A DNA stretch of 60,000 nt from Gnetum montanum (lineage: Eukaryota; Streptophyta; Gnetopsida; Gnetales; Gnetaceae). Shown piece after piece: positions 24,013 to 35,457 of this stretch; the first letter of the stretch is position 1, and every line of letters starts with the position of its first letter. Under the pieces are notes generated by a model, which ran no database searches, had not been told where the DNA came from, and saw nothing but the letters and a program-made list of their open reading frames with translations. Both the position numbers and the translations under genes were made by a program. The stretch is from assembly GCA_015680685.1 (NCBI GenBank), contig MNCI01035156.1:481572-541571 (forward strand), read 5' to 3'.

Positions 24013-24900
24013 TGATGAAGCATTTTTTGCAAGGGCTATGATGGTGTAGCTACAATGTCAAATTCTTTCATATAATATTGTATATATGATGTATTTAGGA
24101 CTATTAAATGCTATAAAAACCACCCACCTCATGATCATCATCCTAGCGTTATCCCAATAAAATAGGGTTGGCTACAGGAGTTCTTTTTTGCCATTTGCTT
24201 CTATGAAGAGCTAGATCTTTGTCTATTTGCAATTTCTTCAAATTATCTTTGATCATTTTTTATCATGTCTTCTTTAGTCATTAGTCATACTTGTGACCAA
24301 ACTCTTGCAGTTTCATTTTGTAACTTAGAGGATAATTAGCAAGTACCTACAACATGAATTTGAGTTAACTATATAGAGTCTTATTCAAGTGGATTATTCT
24401 TAGACATAATTCATGAATGTTCATGAGATCAAGATTAATTTCCATTTATTATAACATTTAACATAACTTAATATTTCCTTAATTTCAATTTAATTTTCCT
24501 TGTTCATTTACTCACTACATACATAATTAATCATTTACATTTACATGTATGATAATTTTGTATAATGAGTATGGTCAACTTCAAGTAGAAACTTGTTAAT
24601 GTTTGGTAATTCTAGGAGCATGTCACTTGGTACACCTAGTAGTGAACACTTGGTAATCTAGTAATACTAACGAGAGTTGAGGATATGTATGGCAAGTAAG
24701 AAACATATGCTTATTACATACGTTAGATTAGATCTACTTTTTACAATTAAATGAATTTAGATTTAATTTTAATATTTTAATACTATTTTAATCATGGCTA
24801 AAATGACATCAATATGATATGCCTCAATTACAGTTAACTATGTGAACTAAGGCCAACATAGATATAATTAGGAAGATAATGACACATGTTAGAATATAAT
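24013..24900 (+). repeat. G1 3' LTR, interrupted and 3'-truncated
   Basis: Starts TGATGAAGC after the purine tract and carries the family block 'tttggtaattctagg' and 'cttggtaatctagtaat' near 24600-24670. It is split by the RTE-like tail at about 24120-24300. The expected end 'ctactcatca' is absent; similarity fades near 24900. Confidence 0.65.
24120..24300 (-). mobile_element. RTE/Au-SINE-like tail inside the G1 LTR
   Basis: Reverse complement of the unit at 3340-3545: on the plus strand 'atgatcatcatcctagcg', 'gggttggctacaggag', 'gaagagctagatctttg'. It splits the LTR between 'cacccacctc' and 'tgaccaaactcttgcag', so it inserted after G1. Confidence 0.6.
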
Positions 24901-25589
24901 CATAACATGATATAGAGTCATTAGTTTTGTAATGATCCAAGAATGTTCATAATCACTTTTAAATAAGTTGTAACAAAAGGATTTGATGTATCATGCAAGC
25001 CATTACAACCATACCCATGAAACTTAAGTAGCCAAGAAACAAGCCACAAAGTGTTGAAGAGAAGAATAAGTTGTAAGGAACAACAAAAGGATAAAAGGAA
25101 AATAGTATGGACAAGTAATGATGAATCATAAGAGAAGATACTAGATGAAGCGTTGTGCAAAAGACATTTCAAATAAGAACCACAAGAAGTCAAAGAAATT
25201 ATATGGTTATCAAGTAAAATAGAGTCATTATGATCCATAGACTTGTAATGATAATCAAAGAAGCCAAAAGGTTGTTAAGGGATTCGTAAAAGAAAGAGAT
25301 GATGAAGGATCTAGTTTCCTAAATAGGATAAGAAGATCCAAAGTGAGGCCTTCGTAATCTAGTCCATTTTTCTAAAGAGGAAAAGAAGACCATATAACAG
25401 TTACAGGCTATACATAATTGTTGGTATCTTTGAGTCTGTGACCAGCATGTCCTTCTTCTTTGCAACATCTCTATACTTTACTGTGACTTTTATCATTTCA
25501 CTTAATTGTTGGCATCTTGAGTCCAAGACCAACAAGATGAACATGCCAGTGTAGCATACAGAGATTGGCTGTTGGGCAATGCTATGAAA
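24901..25589. other. No recognised gene
   Basis: A 105-aa minus-strand frame (25238-24921) is hydrophobic and Ser/Leu-rich without a known motif. A short phrase like 'atagagtcatta' plus 'tgatcca' occurs near both ends (24912 and 25218), so part of this may be a repeat. Confidence 0.3.
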
Positions 25590-25700
25590 GGTCAAAATGC
25601 TAGCATTCATCTTTATAGCATTTGTCTCTCTTTCATCTTTATATCATTTTCAAGTTTCTTTCAGTTTTATAGCATTTTTAGGTTTGATGAATGCTTATAT
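25590..25700. repeat. Short repeats with 'tttatagcattt' core
   Basis: The phrase 'ctttatagcattt' or a close variant recurs near 25611, 25640 and 25668, at a spacing of about 29 bases. Confidence 0.5.
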
Positions 25701-25707
25701 CATCATA

Positions 25708-25721
25708 CTATAAATAGAGGG
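25708..25721 (+). promoter_or_regulatory. Strong TATA-box candidate
   Basis: CTATAAATAGAGGG matches the plant TATA consensus closely. A purine-rich 'gaaatgaaatgaaatgaaac' follows about 45 bases later. No start codon with a long frame follows, so this may be the promoter of an unrecognised LTR. Confidence 0.4.
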
Positions 25722-25999
25722 ATCATTGAAACATGGAAATAGTTGTAATATGAAATGAAATGAAATGAAACTTTATTACATTTAAAGACCCATAGGCTCT
25801 ATTAACCATATATAGTTACAGAGAGCATGTTTTTATTTATTTATTTATGTTTTTGCTAACTTGAAAGATTTTAGTTTGGCATCATATAAAATATCAATTT
25901 GATTTTTTTCTAAAAAATCTGTAGCCTTGACACGTGTTACACACATAGAGTACCTTTGATTATAAATATTCTTTTATTCTTTCTTCCCTCACCTCAACA

Positions 26000-26057
26000 T
26001 GAATGGTATAACTACTAACTTACTTTTCATTATTTTTATCGATTATTATACCATTCA
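26000..26057. repeat. 12-bp inverted repeat (hairpin)
   Basis: TGAATGGTATAA (26000-26011) and TTATACCATTCA (26046-26057) are perfect inverted arms with a 34-base loop. Confidence 0.6.
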
Positions 26058-26229
26058 CGTTAACATTAATGATAAATATTATTTTATTCTTTTAAGTCGA
26101 GTGGAATCTTGGGAAACAACCTGCTTTCACATGACAAAACTGCAATTCATTTCCACACCTTTAGACCTCTAGAGACTTTCCTTCGTCATACACCACTACT
26201 GTTGCTTCACATGGTTATTAAATTATTTG

Positions 26230-27445
26230 CAGGGATGAATAAATGATACTGACCTATTGGATCCAGCATGGCTACCTACGAACTGGAATCCAATAAGATT
26301 TCTGCCATAACGGAAGAGTTGGTTGCAAGTATTATTTGACTGTTTGGTTCAGGATACTGTTTCAGCGTTGCCGTCGGCACCGCTCCAGCGCTTAGGCTCA
26401 AGAAAATTCAATGCAGTCTCCATGCCATTCCTACACGGCATGGCATCATCAATGACTTTGCTGTAATTCAATGTGTTTTAATTGAATTTTTAACTAATTC
26501 ATGCTGTGATTTTGTTGGTTTTGGGTTTCCTCTGTTAAAGGATTAACCGTTCTAGCACGGCTGTTGCATATATATGGCAAATTGACCGTCCCCATTATCT
26601 TCTTCTGGAAGGTTTCTGTGGTCGCCGAAAGTAATAAAGAATAGGCATCAAAGCAGGATGTTAACCCACGGCCTGTAAGAGGTATTCTTTTTTCTTATAA
26701 TGTTTGTTTTGAAATGCTTCGGAAAATACGATAATCAGATGTATTTGGTAATGTTATTTTGGTTTTGTCATGATTTTTTTCTTGGTGTCGTTTTTTTGTT
26801 TTTCCGGGGTTTTAAGGTAGTGGATGCTCTCTCCGGTGGAAAAAAGAGATAGCCCAAGGATGAAAGCAAGGAGAAGAAGCCTAGGATGATTTATGATTTA
26901 CCTAGATGTATCATTAGTATGCACAATTAAGGATTGACGTCACGACTGAAGCAGTATAACGACGAGCTTATAACTGAGGATCGTAAAAATTCATTTTCGT
27001 AGTTATGGAGGTTTTACTATGTTGTTCAATCCTTCTCTTTGAAGTTGAACGCACATCTCTTTTTAATTCCCACATAAATCTCTCTTTTGATGTTATAATT
27101 AATATCCAGTTTAAAAGCCTTAAAAAGAATCATCACTGGTTATGAAAGTAGGATTTTCCTTTCTGATGAGCTTCTGCCATTCTGCTTCTACTTGAATTTA
27201 ATGCATCTCCTATTGTTGCTGGACTTGTTGCAGACTGAGGCTACACAAAGTGCAGCTGCACTGAAGAAAAATATAGCAGCAATTGAAGAGCTGAGGCATG
27301 ATTGTGACAAGCTTTAAGGAAATACTGATTGCACAGTAAATGCAGTGCTTCAAGGAAACGATCACCTGATTTAGCTCCTCTTGATTCAGTTAAAGCTCTG
27401 AGTCAGAGAGTAGAAGACGTTTCATGAAAGGTTGATTTGTAGAAT
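26230..27445 (+). pseudogene. Exon-like remnant of an unknown host gene
   Basis: Base composition shifts to more GC. Three coding-like blocks are visible. The first starts near 26270 (MATYELESNKISAITEELVA), then meets stops. The second runs about 26817-26998, after a 'ccggggttttaag' acceptor-like end (VVDALSGGKKR; KEKKPRMIYDLPRCIISMH). The third runs about 27233-27437 (TEATQSAAALKKNIAAIEEL; helical), ending at a donor-like 'aaaggttgat'. A further donor-like 'aagaggtattc' lies near 26678. Internal stops (26858, 26932, 27319) make it a pseudogene or a poor reading. I do not recognise the protein. The Copia chain starts about 120 bases later. Confidence 0.4.
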
Positions 27446-27562
27446 TCATTATTTAGTTCTTGCACCTTCCTGAAATTTTCAAGTTCTCCTAATATTTTGT
27501 CTATTCTTGATTAGAATGTTCTAACAAAAGATGGAAAGTCCTCCAAGAATAATGTCTATCTA

Positions 27563-28079
27563 TGTAAGAATATCAAATGTAAAACATTGATCAAAATGTA
27601 CAAAATTAACGAGATGTGGAAATAAACTGAAAACTAATCTTTAAACCTTTAGCCATTGATGCTCTCGTTTGGACTACTTGAGCAAAGAGTGTCTTGGATT
27701 CTTTTATCACACTAATGCTCAACAATGATGGTGTATGTAGACTTTGACTATTTGTGATAAGGACCAAAATTGAAACAGTGTCATGAGTTTGATATCTTCT
27801 AGTGCTTTTTGTTCTTCCATCAAAAACATTTTATAGGCTAGAAAAAATTAGTTACTAAAGATTAACTTCTGGTTTCAATGAGAAATATGGGACCATTCTT
27901 GTAGAAATCCTTACAAGAAATTTACTTGGTTTTAATTTTGAAATCGTTTGGTTTTCATAACGCATAAACATTATAATTGAAACCATTTGTTTTCTATAAC
28001 ATGTAAATGGTTACATTGAAACTTTCCATAAGGCATAAATGGTTACATTGAAACTTTTTGTAATACATAAATTGTTACA
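27563..28079 (-). repeat. Copia LTR 1 (left end of chain)
   Basis: In plus orientation it begins TGTAAGAATATC and ends GTTACA. It is followed by 'ttctcttacttggtctcc', the complement of a Copia polypurine tract. It has about four copies of a unit containing 'ggttacattgaaact' at the right end (U3 start). Confidence 0.8.
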
Positions 28080-28893
28080 TTCTCTTACTTGGTCTCCATA
28101 TTTAACCTAATATCCATCAAACCTAGCTTTTAAGAAATAAACACATGATTTAGGGTAATAGTTCATCTAAATGTGAGTATTATTTTTCATATATTACAAT
28201 GTATTATTTCTCAAACTTAATTCCTTATTTGGTAATGAAACTTTATGAATAAACTCAATGTTTATTCTAAGTCTTGCCATATGTGAATTTTCTCTATTAA
28301 CTATATGCAAAAACTAAATATGAGAAAACATTACAACTGAATAAGAGTTTCATTAAGAGTGTAAAATTGTATATACAAACAAATTACATTATGGAATCAA
28401 GTCTCATATTAAATACATGATTCTTAAATAACTTTGGTGGCATTCCTTTTGTCAAAGGATCAGTTATCATCAATTCAGTGCTTATATGCTCAATGACCAC
28501 TTTTTTTTCTTAATATGTTCCCTTATGGCTAAGTACTTTATGTCAATATGTTTACTTTGGTTGCCACTCTTGTTATTCTTAGCCATAAAGATAGCAACTA
28601 AATTGTCACAAAATATTCTTAATGACTTAGATATAGAATCTACAATTTTAAGGCTTGACATAAAACTTTTCAACCATGCACCATGTGAACTAGCCTCAAA
28701 ACAAGAAATGAACTCTACCTCCATTGTGGAAGTAGCAACCAAAGTTTGCTTTCCACTCATCTAGTGATATAGCTCCTCTAGTTAGCATAAAAGCATAACC
28801 AAAGGTTGATTTCCTTGAATCAACACAACCAACAAAATCTGAATCAGAGTAGCTAATAACCTTGAGAGTATCAATTTGTCTATACATAAGCAT
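28080..28893 (-). pseudogene. Copia A RNase H and 3' end
   Basis: Frames 28893-28696 and 28760-28482 give the RNase H domain: 'YSDSDFVGCVDSRKSTFGYA', then after a frameshift 'QTLVATSTMEVEFIS' and 'IFCDNLVAIFMAKN'. The polyprotein ends near 28388 with a 'DPLTKGMP'-type terminus (stops included) and about 300 bases of non-coding sequence before the polypurine tract. The catalytic Asp of 'SDSDF' and of 'CDN' are kept, but the frameshift disables it. Confidence 0.85.
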
Positions 28894-28949
28894 GCAATCT
28901 TTTGTACCTTAAAGGTACCTCATCACCTTCTTTGTAGCCCTATAGTGAT

Positions 28950-29929
28950 CAATGCCTAGATTACTTTGATATTTGTCCAACATTCCCATAGCAAATGTAA
29001 TGTCAGGTCTAGTGTAGACTAGAGCATACATTAGGCTTTCAACAATTAAAGTATATGGAATGTTACTGATTTTTCTTTTCTCTAAATCATTCCTAAGGCA
29101 CTAGTTCAAATTGAACTGCTTACCCTTCATAATGGGTGATATACTCGATGAATAATCTTTCATCCAAAACCTCTCTAAAAATTTATTCATACATGTTTCC
29201 TACAACAGTCCCAGGATACATCTAGATCTATCCCTATGGGTCTTAATGCCAATGACATAATATGCCTCACCCATATCCTTCATGTTAAAGTTCTTAGAGA
29301 GAAATTATTTTACCTTGTATAGAAATCCCTTATCATTGGACCCAAGAAGGATATCATCCACATATAGGAAAAGGAAACAGATTTTACTCCCACTGACTTC
29401 TTCTATATACATTGATCCATGATGTTCTCTTCAAAACTAAATGAAGTGATGACATCATGAATTTTAAATACTATTGATAGAAAACTTATTTCAGTCCGTA
29501 TATGAATTTCTTGAGCTTGTATACAAATTGCTTACCACCACAAGAGGAAAATCCTTTAGGTTGTTTCATATAAACCTCTTCCTCTAAATCATAATTTAGG
29601 AATGTCATTTTCACATCCATTTGATGTAATTTGAAATCAAAATGAGCAACCAATGCCATAATCACATGAAGTGAATCCTTCTTAGATATAGAAGAAAAGG
29701 TCTATATGTAATCTATTCCTTTTCTCTGAGTGAATCCATTAGCAACAAGTCTTACCTTATATCTTTTAATGTTTCCTAATGAATCTTTCTTTGTCATAAA
29801 AACCCATTTGCATCCAATGGATTTTACAACATCATGCAACTTGACAAGATTCCAAATTCCACTAAATGACATATAATTCATTTCATCTTTGATGGAATTA
29901 TACCACAAGTCAGATTCCTTACAATTCAT
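28950..29929 (-). pseudogene. Copia A reverse transcriptase remnant
   Basis: Frame 29929-29702 holds the RT start, 'GCKWVFMTKKDSLGNIKRYK' and 'RLVANGFTQRKGIDY'. Further left, broken by stops, lies the catalytic YVDD (TATGTGGATGAT on the minus strand, 29364-29353). The sequence runs to about 28950, where 'LMYALVYTRPDI'-type sequence near 29020 leads into RNase H. Confidence 0.85.
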
Positions 29930-30064
29930 GACTTGTGAACATATCTAAGGATCAGTTTTAGCTCCTATATTGTAGTTAGACTTTTGTAGATAAACTATAT
30001 AGTTACTAGGAATCATTGATCACCTTACTCTAGCAAATCTCCTTAATGTTGGTTCAACATTCTC

Positions 30065-30907
30065 CTAAGAAGCATGTTGTTCAACAGGATCTGGAATTTG
30101 TTGTTGAACTAGATCTCTTGCTTTTTGATCAACAATTTGTGGAACTTCAATCATTGGTTGTTTTTCATTATGCGTTTGTGCTCTAGGCTTATTATGTACA
30201 ATAATCAGTCTATCACTTAAAGTAGAGGGTTGAGTGTCTACATGATCTTTCTTAGGAATAGTGTTCCAGGTTCGATTTCTCCCACTAATCAAGTTATTCT
30301 TAAGTAATTTAGCATTCCTTGATTCCACAAACCTACTAGTATGTGATGCATAGTAAAATCTATATCCCTTAGATTGTTTGGCATATCCAATGAAATACCC
30401 ACATATGATCCTTGGGTCAAGCTTATTTTCTCGTGGATTATAGACTCTTACTTCAGATGGGCATCCAAAAATGTTTTTATGTCACAACCTTTCCATAATT
30501 CAAATGATTTCTTTAAGAAAGCCTTGGTTGGAACTTGGTTTAATATATACACACCTATCTTGAGAGCTTCATTCCACAAGGACTTAGGAAGCTTGGAGCT
30601 ACTAAGCATACTCCACATCATGTCCAACAATGTTCACTTTCTTCTCTCTACCACACCATTTTGGTTTAGAAAATCAAACATAGTGTACTGGAAAATAATC
30701 CCATGCTTTGGAAGAAACATAGCAAATGGACTAGGCACTTGTCCATCATCAATGTATCTAGTCTAGTATTTACCATTTCTATCAAACCTCACTATCTTTA
30801 TTTACGGATCACACTATTTCTCTACTTTAGCCTTAAGCACTTTAAATGCATCTAAAGATTCGTTCTTATTATGAAGTAGGTAGAGATACACATATTGTGA
30901 GGAATCA
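30065..30907 (-). pseudogene. Copia A integrase C-terminal part and linker
   Basis: Frame 30630-30448 carries the end of the integrase core, '[20 protein letters not shown]' then '[14 protein letters not shown]', typical of Ty1/copia. Frame 30328-30065 is the hydrophilic, Pro/Gln-rich linker before RT. The core between 30907 and 30640 is broken by stops, so the D-D-E triad cannot be read fully. Confidence 0.8.
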
Positions 30908-31603
30908 TCAATAAAAGTATTTATACTTTTGACCACACGTGTCTATATTTGGACTACAAATATCTATATGTATGATCTCTAATATGTATGAACTTCTCTT
31001 GGCACCTTTCTTTGACATATTGGTTTGCATTCCCTTTATGTAGTCCACACAAGTGTGAAAGTTAGTAAAATCTAAAGTACTAACTACTCCATTATTTAGT
31101 GATCTCTTTATTCTTTTAATAAAGATATGTCCAAATCTATGATGCCACAACATAGAGGATTCTTCATTCATAACACATCTCTTAATGCTAGCACTATCAT
31201 GAACATGCATAGAAATATAAGAAGTTTCATTTTGTAAACTAATTTTAAAAAGGCCATCTATCAATGTACCATTTCCAATAAGTTTAGATCTATAATATAA
31301 ACTGAATATAGTGTGTAAAAAATTAAAGAAAAAACCTAATGATACAAGCCTTGAAGTAGAAATTAAATTCCTTAGAAAACTTGGAATATAAAATATGTTT
31401 TGGTACTCTAAAACAAAACCACTACTTAAAACTAATTTGTGTGTTTCAATTACCTCCATATGTAAAAGCATCTTGTTGCCTAAATAGATGCACAACTCAC
31501 TTCCCATTCCCTTCCTTAGGTTTTTCACCCCTTGCAAGGAATTAGTAACATGGATTGTAGTACCAAAGTCAATCCACCATGTGTTATGGCCAACATCAAC
31601 CAT
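30908..31603 (-). pseudogene. Copia A protease and pre-integrase region
   Basis: 231-aa open frame. Residues 8-22 are the protease start, NTWWIDFGTTIHVTN; the usual D-S-G reads D-F-G. Around residues 150-165 'SSMLWHHRFGHI' is the pre-integrase HHCC zinc-finger start; its Cys pair is reduced to one clear Cys (TCVDYIK). After that 'EIIHIDI' opens the integrase. The frame ends where a frameshift cuts the integrase. Confidence 0.9.
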
Positions 31604-33548
31604 ATTTGATTCAAAACAAACAAGTTATGATTCAAGAATGTCACATTGAAAATTAGAGTATTTCATAGGTTGTATTACTACATAAATTAAACATGCTTAT
31701 GTAAGTAAATTTGAGGTTAAAATACTATATGACATGTTTACCAATGTAAATCATGCATAAAATAAGAATCAAATGATATAAAAATTTCTTGTGGGATAAA
31801 TTTTTATTTCAAATAGATTCATATATCTTTATGATGAAACTATTAAATTATATCCCTTTTCTTAATCACTTTGGATAAATTAACAAAAATAATTTAATAC
31901 ATCATCCTAATTAATCATATTAAATATAATAAAAATTCTTGTGAAAAAAAATCTATTATATTACATATGATAAATAAAAATTTAATATTTATTTACCATA
32001 TGTGATCCAAAACTCTTAATATATAATTTTGTATAATTAAAGATGTTGTGGCTACTCTCTAATTATACAAAATTATATAGATCACTAGTTATTTATTTTT
32101 ATGTAGAAAAACTATTTTTCTAATACATATATCAATATGCTTTTTTATACATATATACAAACATAAATTATGGATAAAATTAATTCTTTCTATAATAAAT
32201 AAATGAATTCTAGCATTCTTGTAAATCATGGAAAACCAAATTAAACCCATGATGAGGGGAAGGAATGTTAGAAACCCAAACCATAGAATGGTATAGTTAG
32301 TGAATTAAACATGTCTAAAATACTATGAAAAGACCAAAAATTAATTTAGCATGTTAGTCCACCATGTTTGACACCAACTATATAATCATTCTTAGTAGCT
32401 TGAATAGTCACTTTTCCTCGTATATTTTAATGGTAAAATAGATGGAATTGATTATTACCTAGTTTAAGTAGTATACATGTCGTGGGCATAATTAATACAA
32501 TCTTCCTTAATACTAAAAGCGATTACAAGATATTGAATGATCATGCTGAAGCACTTCATCACTATGGATTGAGCATAAGATCTTTCATTTCTCTACTGAA
32601 AATTAAAAAAAAATGCCTCAGTTTCATAGACGCATGTCCAAAAAATCTACCAAATAACTCCTAATGATTTCTATAATAGATATAAATCCTAGATCAGGAC
32701 TAATGTAGGATTTAAAAGAAAAGAGTAATTGAACATCTATAGAGACCTTAGTAGTAGTTACAGTGCTACTTGAGGTTACTTTACAAATTCAAAGAAGCTT
32801 AACCCATGTTGAAATGAGCAAAGATGATAACAAGATGGTATAAATGAGATCAAAAGTAGCAACCATTTTGTTTTCTTTGGTGTTAATCAAAATGGTGTGC
32901 GTGGATCTACAAACTAATTTAGAACTCATATTTGGATGTCTTCGAGCAAAAGAGATTCATTTTTTTTGTTTTTGTTTTCTTCGTGCTCTAGGATAATGGC
33001 AAATGAAAAAGTCATAGCAAGCCAAACTTTCTACTTAACTTGGACTATTTCACAACATTGACAAAGTTTATTTTTCCCAAAGAAAATGAGAAAGGGAAAA
33101 ATGGCATTAAATGCATTTTGGCATGTTTCATGCATAATAGGTATGGGTTCCATCCCCATCCCATGAAATACAAAATTTAAATTGGCGTAACTTTTTATAG
33201 TCAATCAACCAATCAATTCAAGATAAAAATGGATATCTTATATGTACAACATTTAAAGCAAAGCCAAAACCACACCCATTGTTGTTTTGTTGATGAAAAT
33301 CAACCTTTGCCAATTTTGTTGCAAATTAGAAAATTCTACAACAAAAATTCTAAAAAGTATGCAAGCACATAATAATGGTATAAGAAGAAATCAAATATAG
33401 TTGGATGGATTACATTAACATATAAACAAATTATTCATTGAGGGAAATGAGGCATATTACAAGGCTAAGTGAGTCTTTCCACCATTGTTGAAAACTTTGT
33501 TAATAGAAATCTCATTCAAACAAGTTCTAAGCATAAAGATAGAGACGT
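31604..33548 (-). other. Copia A leader/gag region, unrecognisable
   Basis: About 1.9 kb between the primer site and protease, where gag belongs. Only the last stretch (31604-31680, 'LVCFESNMVDV' reading into protease) is coding-like. The rest is AT-rich without a long frame or zinc knuckle. The matching B interval (44942-46924) is equally non-coding, so this was probably already so in the shared ancestor. Confidence 0.6.
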
Positions 33549-33565
33549 AACCGACTCTAATACCA
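33549..33565 (-). other. Copia A primer-binding site
   Basis: The minus strand reads TGGTATTAGAGTCGGTT, close to the TGGTATCAGAGC complement of initiator-Met tRNA, two bases inside the LTR. Confidence 0.8.
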
Positions 33566-33567
33566 AA

Positions 33568-34085
33568 TATAAGATTATCAAATATAAAAAATTGATCAAA
33601 ATGTATATCTAACTAAATTTCAAAAGTTAATGAGATGCAGAAACAAATCAAAAACTGACCTCTAGCCATTGATGATCTTGTTTGGGCTACTTAAACGAAG
33701 AGTGACTTAGAATGTTCTATCACACTAATGCTCAACAATGATGGTGTATGTAGACTTTAAGTATTTGTAAAAGGGACCAAAACTGTAACATTATCATGAG
33801 TTTGATATCTTATGATGCCTTTTGTTCTCCCTTCAAAAACATTTTATAGGATAGAAAAAATTAGTTACCAAGGATTAACTTTTGGTTTAAATGTGAAATA
33901 TGAGATCATTCTTGTAAAAACGATTACAACAAATTTAGTTGATTTCAATTTTGAAACTGTTTGTTTTCCATAATGCATAAATGGTTACATTGAAACTTTT
34001 TGTAATGCGTAAATGGTTACATTGAAACTTTTTGTAATGTGTAAATGGTTACATTGAAATTTTCCAAAATGTGTAAATGATTACA
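33568..34085 (-). repeat. Copia LTR 2, shared by A and B
   Basis: Same family as LTR 1, 518 bp. On its left it is followed by A's primer site; on its right by B's polypurine tract (34086-34103) and RNase H. It therefore serves as 5' LTR of A and 3' LTR of B. Confidence 0.8.
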
Positions 34086-34800
34086 TTCTCCCATTTGGTC
34101 TCCATATTTAACCTAATATCCATCAAACACACCTTTCAAGAAATAAAAACATGAATCATGATGATAGTTCCTCTAAATATGAGTATTATCCTCAATATAT
34201 TACAATGTATTATTTATCAAACTTAATTTCTTATTTGGTAACCAAACTTTATGAATAAACCCAATTTTTATTCTAGGTATTTCCATATGTGAATTTTTTC
34301 TATTAACTATATTAGCAAATTGAATATGAGAAAACATCACAACTAAATAAAAGTTTCATTAAAACTGTAAAATTGTATGTACAAAAAAATTACATTATGA
34401 AACCAAGTCTCATCTAAACTACACGATTCTTAAATGACTTTGGTGAAATTTCTTTTGTCAAAGGATCATCTATCATCAATTCATTGCTTATATGCTAAAT
34501 GACTACTTTCTTTTCCTTAATACGTTCCCTTATGTCTAACTACTTTATGTCAATGTATTTACTTCGACTACCACTCTTATTATTCTTACCAATAAAGATA
34601 ATAGTTGAATTGTTACAAAATATTCTTAATATCCTAGATATAGAATCTACAATTCTAAGGCTTGACATGAAACTCTTCAACCATATACCATGTGCAGTAG
34701 CCTCAAAACAAGAAACAAACTCTACCTTTAATATGAAAGTAGCAACCAAAGTTTACTTTCCACTCCTCTATTAATATAACTTCTAGAGCTAGCATAAAAA
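34086..34800 (-). pseudogene. Copia B RNase H and 3' end
   Basis: Frame 34749-34540 contains 'LKVEFVSCFEATAHGIWLKS' and 'LRIFCNNSTIIFIGKNN'. The catalytic Asp of the 'FCDN' motif in A is Asn here. Stops are also present in the 'DPLTK'-type terminus near 34460. Confidence 0.8.
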
Positions 34801-35434
34801 CTTAACCAGATGTTGATTTCCTTGAATCAACATAGCTAGTAGAGTTTGAATTGAAGTAGCTAATCACCTCTAGCTTGTTAGCTCATCTATACATAAGCAT
34901 GTAATCTTTTGTACCCTGGAGGTACCTCATCACCTTCTTTGAAGCCCTTTGATATTTTTCCAACATTTCATAAGAAATGCAATGTCAGGTCTTGTTTAGA
35001 CCTAAGCATGCATTAGGTTTCTAATAGTTGAAGCATATGAAATTTTGCTTATCTAACTTTTCTCTAAATCATTCCTTTGGCACTAGTTCAAATTGAACTT
35101 GTCACCCTTCAGAATGGATGCTATACTCAATGAATAATATTTTATTTGAAACCTTGCTAAAACTTTATTGATATAGGTCTCCTACAATAGTCCTAGAATA
35201 CATCTAGATTTGTTGCTATGGATCTTAATGTCAATGACATAATATGCTTCACCCATATCTCTCATGTCAACTTCTTAGAGAGAAATTATTTCACCTTGTC
35301 TAGAAATCCCTTATCATTGGCCCTAAGAAGGATATCATATACATATAGAACAAGGAAACATATTTTACTCTCCCTAAACTTCTAGTATATACATTGTTCC
35401 ATGATCTTATCTTCAAAAACAAATAAAGTGATGA
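34801..35434 (-). pseudogene. Copia B reverse transcriptase, 3' part
   Basis: Parallel to A at 28894-29445. The catalytic box reads Y-V-Y-D: 'tatgtatatgat' on the minus strand near 35345-35333, one base from YVDD. The LINE insertion at 35435-35448 separates this from the 5' part of RT at 42809-43320. Confidence 0.75.
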
Positions 35435-35448
35435 CATCATGGAATTTT
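35435..35448. repeat. LINE target-site duplication, left copy
   Basis: CATCATGGAATTTT, identical to 42795-42808. In element A the uninterrupted target reads 'gatgacatcatgaatttt' (about 29451-29465). Confidence 0.8.
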
Positions 35449-35457
35449 TTTTTTTTT

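Larger units (their letters stand above)
17998..24900 (+). mobile_element. Gypsy LTR retrotransposon G1
   Basis: Plus-strand element with a 5' LTR (17998-18880), tRNA-Asp-like primer site, gag, zinc knuckle, protease region, RT, polypurine tract and 3' LTR (24013 to about 24900). RNase H and integrase are not recognisable between 23066 and 24012, where about 0.95 kb of decayed sequence remains, so the interior is deleted. The primer site and the purine tract before 'tatgatga' suggest the Tat/Athila side of Ty3/gypsy, which is inference. The same family occurs inverted at 50.9-55.9 kb, and LTR pieces occur at four other places. Confidence 0.75.

Noticed and set aside
28486-28764. 92-aa plus-strand frame at the Copia RNase H
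   Set aside because: Antisense shadow of the RNase H frame 28760-28482. The same holds for 34499-34774 and 30374-30766.
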